From Phoebastria nigripes (lineage: Eukaryota; Chordata; Aves; Procellariiformes; Diomedeidae), in NCBI GenBank assembly GCA_035582835.1, contig JAYKAV010002564.1:640030-704029 (forward strand): a DNA stretch of 64,000 nt, in the 5' to 3' direction. The position numbers and the translations under genes were made by a program. A model generated the notes under the pieces. The model did no database searches, was not told the DNA's origin, and saw nothing but the letters and a program-made list of their open reading frames with translations. Positions within the stretch are counted from its first letter, which is position 1. The number at the start of each line of letters is the position of its first letter. Positions 1-12,170 of the stretch are shown one piece after another.

Positions 1-1599
1 ATGCGATAGTGACAACTTGTAGTATCAGGCCATGTCTAAACACAACTGCTGGTTTAGCAAGAGGTGACTCTAGCAGTGATTTAGTGAACTGATGCAACTT
101 TGTGTGTGGGCTCTGCTGGCCTAACCTGGCTTATGTCTGTTTAGTTTGGACTTGCAAATATAATACCATAACCCAAACGGATGTAAACCAGCTTGAAGCA
201 GGTAGGGCCCACACACGGAGCTGCGCTGAATTAACCATACTGGTTTTGCACTTGAATTGATGCATCCTGAAGTACTGCTGCAACGGTTTCATTCTGAAGT
301 CAAAGTATGAAGCAGGGTTTCTCTTCCTCTTCCAGGATTTGAATTCATATGAATTGTCAGCCTTACCCAAAACAATTATTAATTATGGATTGATCTTGAG
401 TGACAACTTGATACTTCATGCGAGACATGTTAATAGGGATTTCTCCCTTGGAAGATTGCTGGGGCCGGTGAACTCTGACCCAGCAGGCTGTGAGTAATGG
501 GGCTTGCTTTAATTGTTTCGGTATAGCCAGGACACTGCTCTGAGTTACATCATTAACAGACACCCTGCCTCTGCCAACAGAAATCATCAGAATATTTACC
601 TTAAATACTGTTGTGGTTTTGGAGAATGAAATATTCTAAATTTTTATCTAACAAGCCATTTTTCTACCCCACTTGTTCTCTGGTTTCTGTAAGCGAGATG
701 ACATACTCTCCAGTGTAGACAGGTTTGGTGTTTTTGTGGATAACAACCAAATCTGAGCTAACTGGTTGCATTAGCACAGCCCACACCTGTCCAGGAAGAG
801 GTGCATATCCTGAGCCTGGGTCGGAGTTTAACTGCACCCGTGACAGTCATACAAACACTGCAGACTTGCCAAGTGTTTGATTTAATTTTTTTTTTAAAGT
901 GATGTGATCATGCCAGCAGAAGTTCCTGTGCTAGCAAACCACATGCCCTTGCTTGAGTCTTTTAATGAACATCGCAAGTGATGTTTGTACTGTTGGTATG
1001 ATCCACACGTTGCATTAATATAACCATTTCAGTTACCAAAAATGATTACACTGGCAAAGATGCTTTCAAAGCTAAACTTGATGGCACATGCAAAATGCTA
1101 TGTTCTAGCCTATTACTACAACATCTTCCTNTTTTGATGCAAGAGGTGGTTTTTAAGCAGTCTACAGCAAGTATTTCAAGCAGAATTATGAATACTGAGT
1201 TGAAATAGCTCTCTCTAGAGAAGGTTAGAAAGTGCTGCTGACTTGCTTCTGAAGGAGGTGGCGTCTAGGTTAAACCTTCAAAGCTGGTTTCATCACTTGA
1301 TGCTGGCTTTCAGTTCTTGTCTTGCTTCGTGCTTCTTCGCTATGTTCTTAGGAAGCCGACTGAACTACACCGTGTTCCAGCCAGCTCAACTTACTGCATG
1401 CTGATATTCTCATCAGTCTTGTTAGCCTTTAGGGGAATCTGTGTACCATGCGCAAGCTTTGAAAGGTAGAAGTTGTGTCCAAAATTACTGTTTCAAAGAC
1501 TTCTGAGAAGCAGAAAGTCAATATTGTGTGTCAGAGTCTCTTCCGGACAGTTATATTGATAGTCCATAAAAGCAGTTATCTTGACTGCCTCTCATCTGT

Positions 1600-2440
1600 C
1601 TGCTCTGCCTCCTTGAGAACTTGGCAGGTCTTTTTCTGCAGAGTTGCTTTACAGCCAATTGCCCCAGTCTGTGTTGTTGCAAGGAGTTACTCTGTCCCAG
1701 GGGTAGAACTTTCTGTTTGCCTTGGTTGACCTTCGCAAGCTCTTTGTCAGGCCACTTCTCCAGCCTGTGTGGGTCCCTCTGAGGAGGATCTCCTGCCCTA
1801 GCCACGCCAACCAGTTTGATATCATCTGCAAACTTGTTGAGCGTGCTCCCTGTCCCATAATTGGTGTTAAGCAAGTTTGTTAATAAAGATATTGAATTGT
1901 ATTGGCCCCAGTATCAACCCTGAGGGATGCCACTGGTAACCAGCTGCCAGCTGGACTTTGTACGGCTGATCACCTTTTGAGCCTGATATTCTAGACCATT
2001 TTCCATTGCCTTATTGTCTGCTTCTGTAGTCCAGGTCTCGCCAATCTGCCTATTAAGAATACTATCAGAGATGGTGTCAAAGGTGTACCACGCTTGCTCT
2101 CCCATCATCCACCCAGCCAGCTTGTCATTGTGAAGGGCAATCAAGTTAGGCAAGATTTGCCACTGGTAAATCCATGCTGGCTGTTCCCAGTCACCACCAC
2201 CTCCTGCATGCAGCTGGAAATAGCTTTCAGGAAGATTTACTACATAGCTTTCCCAGGGACTAAGGTGGGACTGACGGGCCCATAGTTCCCTGGATCCTTC
2301 TTACGTGATGCGTGGTGTTTGCATGTCATCAGGAACCTCCCTTTGTCACCAAGACCTTTGAAAGATAACAGTGACTTTGCAATGGCATCAGCCAGCTCCC
2401 TCCTCAGCTGTGTCTGCATCCCGCCTGGTCCCAAAAATGA
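1600..2440 (-). repeat. CR1 LINE fragment, reverse-transcriptase part of ORF2
   Basis: Minus-strand translations, in several frames, follow the CR1 ORF2 reverse transcriptase in order from 2434 down to about 1640: a GPGGMQTQLRRELADAIAK segment, DPGNYGPVS, then TKSSWQLVTSGIPQG (motif B region, ending near 1914) and LNKFADDIKL (motif C, FADD, near 1830), followed by RLEKW. Frameshifts and stops show a dead copy. The 3' end typical of CR1 is missing on the left, so the copy is truncated at that side too, or broken by deletion. Confidence 0.85.
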
Positions 2441-5099
2441 TCCATGGCCATTCCTTCCCCTTTATTCCCTGGGTTGGGGCTCTGGTGCTGCACAATGTAG
2501 CTAGCAGGACCAGTCTGCTTTTCCTGGGAACGGTCCTTAGTCTGCTCCTTCTAGCATGTGTGCTAATCTTGTCGTACCAGACTTCTCAGCTGCAGCGCTT
2601 CTGTAGTATGCACTGCATGAAACTTCAGTCTTACTTGCTTGTAGCTCTTTGCAGCGACTGTCAGACACTTGTGTGCACAGCAAACTAAACATTTCTAGGG
2701 TATTTTCCCGATTTCCTTATGTCCCTGATTTTTTTTTTCCTTCTAAAAAATTAAAGTCTTAAGATGAGGTCCTTGCTGGGAGGGAAATAGGAGGGGTTCT
2801 CTCTAGTTGACTCGTCTCTTAACTTCTTCAGAGTTCAGTCTTGCAGGAACACGGCTGAGCAACTGCTAGTGAGCAATTGCTATCGTCTCATACCTGTGAT
2901 GCCTTCCCTGCTTTTTGGTGCAAACTTGCACAATGACTTAACCAATGATTCAAAACTGCTTATCTGTCAGCACCAGTTCAGTTTTAAGGCATGTCGTGAC
3001 CTCTTTTCTTCAGGAGTAGACACGCAATAAGAAGTACTGCCAGGTAGTATTTCCCAAGGGAGATGGTGATTGTGGATTCCTGTTTCTTACTACCACTTTG
3101 GTAAATGCTTTTTAACCATCTTGCAGTGCAGACATCAGTGGCTTCTAAGGCTAGGGGTATTCTCTTATCTTTCTTGGTTGCCTTAATTTTATTAATGGGC
3201 TTAGCAGTTGTCTTCCAGTTGCTGAAGAATGCTTCTTGCTGCTCCCCTGTGCAGAATGGCTGACACTGTAGGAAATGCTATAAAGCAAGCTGAACTGTCA
3301 TTTTTGGCTTGTGAGTCCACTTTAGTGGAGCCCTTTTTACTTTCAGTCCAGCTACCAATTTAATCACTGCTGCACTTTGAATATTAACTGTTGCTCAGTG
3401 CCATCTGAGTATGGAAAGGGGGTGGAGGAGGCACTAGGGTACGGATTGGGCTCTGTGGAGGGGGATGAGTAGCTGTAGCTGTTGTAGCCAGCCCAGGAGT
3501 GATGGCTGCTCGGTTCCTGTGGATCAACTGCAAGAGTGAGCAGCCATAAAGCAGCAGGGCTTAGCTCATGTCCTTNCAAAAAGAATGTCTTAGGGTCCAG
3601 CTTTGCTTAACCTTGGCACGCACACAGATTTGTGAAGAGTCGGACAGGNCTGTTCAGCCCAGTATGCCCAGCCTGTGCCCAGCAGATGGATATGCTACCC
3701 TGGGGAGCTGGGTTTTAGAAGTAGCTTTGAGTGCCAAACCTTCGTGCAGGCAAAGCACTGCTCCTGCCAGCAGGTGAGGAAACCTGGCTGGTAGGTAGGA
3801 CTAAGCAGCTCCCATGATTTGTAAGCCAGCCTTTCTGCAAGCAGGGCAGCAAGGGGAGAGCAAGTTTTGGCAGCTTAAGTCCCTCCCTTGGACCAAGCTG
3901 AATAGCCTCTGGCTAGGAGGAGAAGGAACCGGTGAGGAAAATAGCACTCTGACAACTTGTTGCTCTGTATTCCTTTCGATAGTCCTGGGTGGGATCTGAC
4001 TCCTGTTTGTTTGCTGTTCCTGGGCAGTTCTGCCATGGGCTGGCTGCTCCTGCGTTCCCTAGGTGTGTGTGCTGCTCTGGGGCAGCCCGGATGCTCTCTG
4101 GACCAAAGTGCCGCTCCAGGTATTTGGACTGCCCCGGAGCTATCGAGCTTGTCTCCAGTCCCCATGTCACTGGCCCGACCCACTGCCATTTGTTTACCAG
4201 ACCCTCTGTCACTTAGCTACTCTCAGTCTAGTTAATTTGGGGGAAAGCTGAAAGGCAGGAAGAGTTCCCTGTGGCTCCTCAGAGTCTGTACTTTTCATCC
4301 AAGTACCATCCCCAGTGCGAGGTGAGCTACGTCTCAGATACTGGGTGTGTTAGACCTCTGTGCAAAGGCTTAATACATGAGCCTTCCAACTTTCAAGTAG
4401 GATTATCCGCACCTCTCCTGCTAGAGTTTGCATCCCTTCCCTGTTCACACACATGTTCCTTGGTCTCTCCTCTTATACATGGAACTGGAAGGTGGGATAT
4501 ATTTAGAGAGGTGGGTGCATGAGGGTGACTGTATTTGCTGCAGACAAATAGAACTTATGCAAACTTCTGCATATTGTATCTATCNAACAGGAGGACTTTC
4601 AATAAAGAAAATTGAAAAAGTGATGATTTAGGAGAATTTAAATCCTAATTATTTCAAAATTGAAAGAATGATATGTTGTTCCTTGTGACATATCATCTTT
4701 TACATGGGGTGGCGTGCGTGCTTTCTCCTCTCTATCATAAATCACTGTAATAGATATATGCTGTATTCAGGGAACACACAGTATCTTTTTTTTCTGGGGA
4801 CTATTGGGAGAGTCTGAGTCTTGGATACAGCTCAACTAAATAGCTTCAAATGACAGATCTGTCCCAGTTTTGCCATTGTGTGCCGAACAGTTCTGTATTG
4901 CTTCTCAGCAATACTGTGTCTGCATGCCTTCAGTCTTTCTGATCTCTTAAAATAAAAAATAAAAATTCAGCTTTCTGAGGTTTACCAAGCTGCACTATTG
5001 ACAGAAGAGGTTCCAGAACTGCTCAGACAAGTGAAAAGTGTTGGGTCTTCAGCACCAGCTGATTTTTGTTCAGGAGGAACTGGCATATGAAGTCGCTAA

Positions 5100-6260
5100 G
5101 CTATTATCCGTTGTGTGTAACGTATCACTTAAACCAACTACCAGAGGACCATGCCTGTAGCAGGACCATGTCAATGGGAAGTGACAGTTCTCCATGCGGT
5201 GCTACTTTCCAAAAAGGACTCCAAGAAGAACCTGGGAAATGATGAACCCAAAGGAGTCAACAAGCATGTGGGGAGGAGAAATCTGGATGAGGTGGTATGT
5301 TTGGATTTCCAAAACGCTTTTGACAAGGTCCCTCTATGGAAGCCCTAAGAAACAAAGCTGTTGTGAAATAAAAAGAGATCTTATCATTGATTAATTACTG
5401 TCTGAAAGAGATAAAACGAAGGTTAGGAATAAAAGATCAGTTTAGAGGAGGAATGGGAGTTATCCTGTGCATCCTTCCTGGAGTCTGTGCTGCTGTGCAC
5501 ATCCATATGTGAGATGGAAAAGGGAATAAAGAGTGAGTTGATGGTGCTGCATATTCAGGATAATAAAATGAAAGCTGGCAGTGAAGGGTTTCACAATACT
5601 GGCTAATTTGCTGATAAAATGGCTGGCAAAATTTGGTCAGTAAATGGGAAGTAATGTTTATGGGGAAACAGTGGATTCTAATCCAGCTGGTATCGTCTGG
5701 AAAAGGTTTTCTGGGGATTTAATGTGATAGCATGGAAGTACTGCAGTGGGTAAAAAGCAAATCAAACATTAGGAATTATTAAGAAAGGAATAAATAAAGT
5801 AGAAGTCATAAAGCCAGTATAAGTTCATGTTGTGTCCATCTGTAGATTAGTTTGTGCAGTCCTCTTTCTACCATCTCAAAAAAAAATGTAGTTAATAGAA
5901 AGATATGGGAGATAACAGCAAGGTGATCAAAGTCATGGAGCGGTCTCTATTCAAGGAAAGATCAAAACTGTCTACGATTCTTTCTAACTGGTGGAAAGTC
6001 ACAAGCACGGATATGATAGAGGTATCCAAAATTATATGTAAGATGTGATTAGGAATGTTTGCTTTTTCCCACAAGGAAGAATTAAAGGACATCAGAATTC
6101 TAAAACAAGTATTTTTTTCATCCAGCATAAAATTCAGCTGTGGAACTAATTGCTTTAGGACATAGTTCATGCCAAAAGCTTAGATCTGCTCAGAAACTGC
6201 TTGATGGGTATAAATTCTAACTCTCTAATTTAAGCTACAGATTGCCAGGCTCTAGGATGG
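5100..6260 (+). repeat. Ancient CR1 LINE fragment
   Basis: The plus strand carries a decayed CR1-type ORF2. CLDFQNAFDKV near 5290-5330 corresponds to reverse-transcriptase motif A (YLDFxKAFD). Downstream DNA follows the CR1 order: GGAATTATTAAGAAAGGAAT near 5770, a match to the region encoding the C-terminal part of ORF2 at 5810-6000, and GTGGAACTAATTGC near 6140. It is heavily diverged, with many stops and indels. The boundaries are approximate. Confidence 0.7.
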
Positions 6261-7769
6261 TGTGGCAGGAAGATTCGCTCTATGATACAATGAATAATTA
6301 AAAAGGCATTATTTATTACAGATTAGAGTCAAGAAGAGAAATAAGATAGGAGAGAATTAATAAGGCCAAATACCTTCTCAAATGTTAAAGCAATAGTTTT
6401 AAAATTAAAACCCAGTGATTTTTAGAAGGCTAAGTAATAAAGTTGCATAAATGGTGGGCAATTACACTTTATATTTAATAGGCAATTTTATTGAATGTTT
6501 GGGTAACTTGCTGCAGTGGCATGAAGATTGTGTTTCATAGCGTCCTCTAACCTAGAAGAAAGAATATGTATATGTATGGGATACCACCTTGCTAATCCAC
6601 GAGGTTTTGAGCCTTTTTCTGTTCCTGGCTTGCAGTAGCCTGAACTAAGGTATCTGACTGAACACAGTATCTAGGTATTCTTGCAAAGGATGGATTTCAT
6701 CTTTACTTTGCAGTTTGCACTAGCTTTTCTTTTCTTTCTTGGATGACTGACAAACAGAATTTGACCTTCGCAGCCCTAAATGGTTTGTCTTTTAAATTGA
6801 TATCACTTGAGTTATTCTGAACAAGCATTCCCTCACGCTGAAGAAGATAAGTGGTAAATTTGTCTGTCTCTTGATGGGAGACTTCAGGACTGTGCCAACC
6901 TGTATGCCAGCAGAGCCAAGGTTTAAACTTCAGAGCATATTGCATGAGTTATTTTTGATCTCTTATTAATAGCTGCTATAGAAGGAGCCCTATGCTTATG
7001 GCCAAATATTGTCTTATAGCTATTTTGAGTATTGGCTTGTCTTCAGTCTACAACTCGGTTGGTCCACAAAATCCATTCTTTTCCATTTAGTTTAGGTGCT
7101 GTTAATCTTTAAGAAACTTGTTCAACGTTGCAGAAAGTGAACAGGGAACAAAGAATTGATTGTAGTCATTGGGAGGGAATCCATGTGCTGACATTATGCC
7201 CAGCTTCCTGCAAATTGTGCTAGTGACTTAAAAATTCAAGCCCCGTCCAAAACAGGAACTGCTGCATTAGGGAAAATAAGACATTTTAATGTAATCTGAT
7301 TCCAGGCTTATCTTTTAAAATACGGTGTTATGATGATGAAACCTTCAGAGTCTTGGAGATTTGGGGATACCTGTTGTTGACAAAGCTACCAGCTCTTTTT
7401 TTTTTGTTTTTTGTTTGTTTTTGTTGCTATGGCCAGGTCTCAGTTACTCTAACCACTCACCCCTTCTCCAGTCTATCTAAGTTGCTTTCCTGATCCTTTG
7501 GCTTCTTTCAGCAGTGCTTTGATAGTTCTCCTTCTGTTGTATGATGCTGAAAGCTGCATCTCGTCCTCTACCATTTGTTTGGCTTTTTGTCACTTGCTCT
7601 TTCTCAGACCTGTCTGAGAAGGACCAGTCTGTGCTGTCTGAGTGGGGAGGGCAGTCTGCTGCAGTTGTAAAGTTACAGATGCGTGGCTGGAGGAGATCAC
7701 AGAAGACTTTCTGGTCCAGTCCTCTGCACTAAGGCATGACCAGGTTTCTCAGAGCTTTTTCCAGAAGAC

Positions 7770-8275
7770 AGTTAACAAATCCGTTCCTAAACATCTTCAC
7801 AAAGAGCTCGTCTGCATCTCCCCTGGAAGCCTGCTCCAGTGCCTGGCAAGCTGAGCAGTTAGGAAGCATTTCTCAGTGTTTGACCCAATTCTGCTTTCTT
7901 CCAAATGAAACAGAATTCTTTGTTTTCCTCTGGTTGCAATTGCTTTCCCTTTTGTAACAGCCTTCCTACTACTGGAAGACACTGTTCTCCTCAAGCTTTT
8001 TTTTTCTTTTACCTAGGTACAGTAAAGCTGGTTTTACTTAACCTTTCCAACTAGTTGATGTCTTCTAAACTTGCAGTGAGCCTTGTTGTTCCCCTCTGGG
8101 CTTCTTAGGAGTATGTTGCTTTCAAATTGAATGTGATACTTAAGTGGAGATCTCTCCAGCCCAAGAATAATTTTCTTCAGGGCCTTACTAACAGCAGTTG
8201 TCTGTAATGTATTCCAGAATGAGATTTGTTTTCTTCTTCAGCAGCACCCCACCGAGTCATTCAGCCAAGCCTTAA
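7770..8275 (-). repeat. Ancient CR1 LINE fragment
   Basis: In reverse orientation the sequence follows the 3' part of an old CR1: the complement of CATCTCCCCTGGAAGCC...CCAGTGCCTGG, then the TTGTTCCCCTCTGGGCTTCT segment near 8090 and GTATTCCAGAATGAGATTTG near 8210. It is strongly diverged. A much better preserved CR1 in the opposite orientation lies immediately to its right. Confidence 0.7.
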
Positions 8276-8309
8276 TTACCCAGTGGGGATGGAGATGAGG
8301 GGATGGTAA

Positions 8310-8724
8310 AGCAAAATTAGAAGTATGAGGAGCAGCTGAGGGAACTGGGATTGTTTAGCCTGGAGAAGAGGAGGGTCAGGGGAGACCTTATCATGCTCTA
8401 CAACTACCTGAAAGGAGGTTGTAGCGAGGTGGGGGTCGATCTCTTCTCCCAAGTAACTAGCGATAGGACGAGAGGAAATGGCCTCAAGTTGCGCCAGGGG
8501 AGGTTTAGATTGGACATTAGGATAAATTTCTTTACTGAAAGAGTGGTTAAACATTGGAACAGGCTGCCCAGGGAAGTGGTTGAGTCACCATCCTTGGAGG
8601 TATTTAAAAGACGTGTAGATGAGGCGCTTAGGGACATGGTTTAGTGGGCATGGTGGTGTTGGGTTGACGGTTGGACTCGATGATCTTAGAGGTCTTTTCC
8701 AACCTTAATGATTCTATGATTCTA
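8310..8724 (+). repeat. CR1 LINE, 5'-truncated, well preserved 3' end
   Basis: This is a comparatively young CR1 copy. From 8351 an uninterrupted 97-codon frame encodes the C-terminus of CR1 ORF2, with [31 protein letters not shown] and [18 protein letters not shown], stopping at TAG near 8642. It is followed by the typical avian 3' end (TTGGACTCGATGATCTTAGA...) and the terminal repeats ATTCTATGATTCTA at 8711-8724. It is a retrotransposon remnant, not a host gene. Confidence 0.95.
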
Positions 8725-9639
8725 AGTAATGGTATAAATCATTAATGTTATGACAATATATTTAGTAAATGTTGCTTTGAAAGATTAAGACCCTAAGCAA
8801 GCAGCGTGCTCCCTGCAGTGTGGGAGCTGTCAGAGCCGGTGTGGTGCGTTGGCCATAGTGGCCGAGACCTGGCAGGAGTGGAGTTGCCCTCACACGAATG
8901 AGACCTGTCGCACAGCGGCGCGGTGGTTGGGCTGCTTTCAGCCCAGCCTGTCTTGAGCGGATATCTAGTCAGTGATCCCCTCTAGTCCTGTGTCCTTTTT
9001 GTCCTTGTTTTGCCTTTAGATGTCTCCCACCTAAGTGTAGGGATTTTCCCCTTTTGCTTTGTTGTAAGAACATTTGTTGGGAACACTTTGAGTCTGGGTT
9101 CTGTTCCGTGGAGCTCTCCACCTTCTCTGCTTTGGTTTCATCTCACACCGGTAAAACGTGATCTCTGTTCCTACATTTTTGTTGAACAGGAGGAACAGAG
9201 CTGGGCCTTGTTAGTCTGTGCTGATGAGACTTTCAGACGAGTGTTTACGCAGGCTCAAGGTTTTGCAGTCTGTGCTGAATCCTGTGCTTTCCTACGTAGA
9301 CCGAATCCCTGCTGGTACAGCTGCAGTGGGTCGAGGTTACAGCAGAGTGCTGAGCGGATGTAGAGTGAGCATCCTGTTTTCCGCAAACCTTTTACAACTT
9401 GTTCTCTTCTTATCTCTCTGAACTCTTCTTTAGCTGTTTTGTTTTTTTTTTTTCCCAAAGTATTGTCTGTTTCTGTGGTGCCCTACAAATAGTATAAACC
9501 ATATTTGTGATGCCACAGAAATCCATAAGAAATGCTTTTGGAAAATGGGGAAAGTTGTTTGGGTTCCTCCCCCCTCCATTTTTTTTTTAAGTTAAGCTTT
9601 TTCTAATTCATGTCCCATTCATGTCTACCACACCTTTTT

Positions 9640-10440
9640 TAGTTGTGGAGACTAGAATTTCTTATGATATTGAAAATATAGTGCACCATTACATAGGGGC
9701 CTAATGATATTTTCTGTTTTGTTTTGTTCCATTCCAGAAAATTTCTAGAATTTGCTTTGATTTCTGAGCTTGGAGCTGATATTTTCCTACAGCTATTTGT
9801 TATAATCCGAAGATCTTTTTCCTGAATGGCAGTAATAAGCTCAGAGCCTTTCATTTTGTTACATGACATTAGGTGTATTTTTTGCCTGTGATTCATTCTA
9901 CAGTTATCTGCATTGAATTTCATCTGTCGTTTTATCACCAGTTGCTCAGTATTGTAAGACTCTTCTGCAACTTCGTCCTTTTCTTTACCCTCTTGAATAG
10001 TTTCATCGGCAAACTTTATCACCTCACTAATCACCTCCTCTTCCAGATCCTTTATTTAATACTTTTGGTGGCACAGACCTCAGGAAAGATTTCTGCAGAG
10101 ATCTCCAGGAAGAAAATCTATCACATACTCTGGTCTCCCCATCANGAACATATGTTTAATCGTGCAAGGATCTTCCCTCTTACCTGTGCAATTCAATGTC
10201 TTTAGGAGCCTTGGTGAGGGGCCTGGTGAGAAGCCTTTAGGAAGTCTCTGTGGATTGTATCACCTGGATCTCCCTTGCCTTCCTGCTTATNTACCCTTCG
10301 AAGGACACCAGTGGCTTTCTGTCATATGACTTCCCTCTGTAAAAGCCTTGGTGGCTCTTTTCCAAAATATCACAATTTCCCATGTATGTGCTATTCTGTA
10401 TTACACCATCTGCTAATGTAAGCACCAGTAGCTTGGTTCT
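9640..10440 (-). repeat. Ancient CR1-like LINE fragment
   Basis: In reverse orientation this block follows the order of an old amniote CR1: TTGAATTTCATCTGTCGTTT near 9915, CATCGGCAAACTTTATCACC near 10005 (complement of the FADD-encoding region), the TTAGGAGCCTTGGTGAGGGG region near 10200, then CCTCTGTAAAAGCC near 10335. No frame is intact. The limits are approximate. The stretch 10440-11200 to its right is moderately GC-rich and not recognised. Confidence 0.65.
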
Positions 10441-12059
10441 TTTGGGGTTTGATAAGATGCCTCCCTTTCTCTATTCCGGGAGTTTCCTCACTTCCCCGTG
10501 ACGACTCCTTTCCATCTTCTCAGCTGTACATTGAGACACTTGCTGGTTGTCCGTTTGTCTGGTCCTACATGTAGCCATGACGTGATTTCCAAGAGTGATA
10601 CCCATGAAGTACTACTGTCCAACTTTCTAACACGAGCCATTTTGTTTCTAGAGCCTCTCCTGGCTCTGTGCCTGTTGTGCCTCCAGCAAGCAAGTCACCA
10701 CACAGTCCACGGTTATCACCACCCATCTGTCTGTATGCCTGATCACGAAATCACTTGCTCATGGCCTAGCTCTTGATTCAAGCTGGGAACCCAGCCCGCA
10801 ACCAGGGGTGCATCCATGGTCTTGGGGACATGCAGTCATGTTCCCAGCGAGACAGACCCATCTGCGGGATTGTTCTCCCAACCATCAGCTCACTGCTTCC
10901 TTCTGTGGGCTCTTCCTCTTCCTTCTCAGCTGGCATGGAGATGGGGCTTCATCATGATACTTCTGAAAGTCCTCCTGCATGATGCTCTTTGCGTCTCTTC
11001 CCTCTTCAGCAGAAATGGGGTGATCCACTCAGAAGTGAGACTGTTTCATGGCTCTGGCAGCTGGGCTTTGTCAACAAACCTTGCCCTCTCCTAAATTTCT
11101 CCTGTTCACCATCCAGGTTATGGTACTTTGTTTCTGAGGATTGCCTGTGCCACCCAGCTGCAAGGCAGACTAATGCATAGGTGACACAGTGCAATAAACA
11201 TGGAAATCGCCATCCTCTAGCTGGACTTCCACTGGCTTTTGTTTTACTTTAGGGATGAGTAATTGCTGTAGTTCACCTGCAAGCCTAGTCAGTCTGCCTG
11301 GCTGCTGCTTCTGTAAATGGTAGTTACAGTGTGGAGAGCTTGCTCTCCCCCACCACTCCTCCCTTTGCTGTGTACGTTCATTGCTCTATCCATTTCTGGC
11401 TACATCCTTTTTTCGGTGTCTGCTAGCNAGGGCTGTGTGACACTTTAAAAGTCCCGACAGAGCACTCAAGCAGGAGTTCACACTGGGCTGCCAGTATTGA
11501 AACCATGCAGGGCATGTGCACGGCGTCGGAGCAAGTAACTGGGTTTACNTTACTCTTATGAAAACATAAACGTTTTTATCAGGTCTGTATTTCTTTGATC
11601 ACAGAGACCACAGTTCTTGATTAGACTCAATGTCGTTAATTGGGGGAAGTTTCACTGGGGAAAGTTGACACCTTAGTTGCGTCCATCTTTCAAACTTGTA
11701 GGATATCTGGTGTCATGTTTTGACAAGAGTTCAGTGTATGGCAGCATCCTTAATACGCTTACAATGCTCAGTTACTCTATGAAAGCATCTGTGCAAGGGT
11801 CTAGCAAACAACTATCATTCAAGCAGCACTTGTCCCTCTTCAGTGGCTTTTTCAACAGGTCATTTTCTTTAATAAATGACTTGTTCTCAGTACCGTATTT
11901 GCCACCACCTCTCTTTTTCCATGGGCATCACCAGAACAGAGTCCCTGACCTCTGGACTGCTAATGGTAGCATGAGGGTGATATGCTCAGAAGCCATCAGT
12001 GAATCAGTGAACGATTTTGTTACTGGTGGCCATGCTGAGATTTGCTTTAGTTTGTTTCC

Positions 12060-12170
12060 CACAGGATTAAAAAACCAAACAAAACAAAAACAAACAAANN
12101 NNNNNNNNNNNNNNNNNNAAAAAAAAAAAACCCAAACCACACCAAAAAAAAAAAACCAACCCCAAGAAGG
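12060..12170. repeat. A-rich simple sequence with 20-n assembly gap
   Basis: This is an A-rich tract with interspersed C (AAAACAAAAACAAAC and similar) on both sides of the n run at 12099-12118. The gap is probably an unresolved homopolymer. The open frames running through it on either strand are low-complexity artefacts. Confidence 0.9.

Noticed and set aside
3364..3579. A minus-strand Ser/Tyr/Pro-rich frame of 71 codons
   Set aside because: Looks like a low-complexity activation-domain-like sequence, but there is no similarity or splice context to support a gene.
8351..8644. A 97-codon open frame that could pass for a small gene
   Set aside because: It is the C-terminal end of CR1 ORF2 followed directly by the CR1 3' tail.
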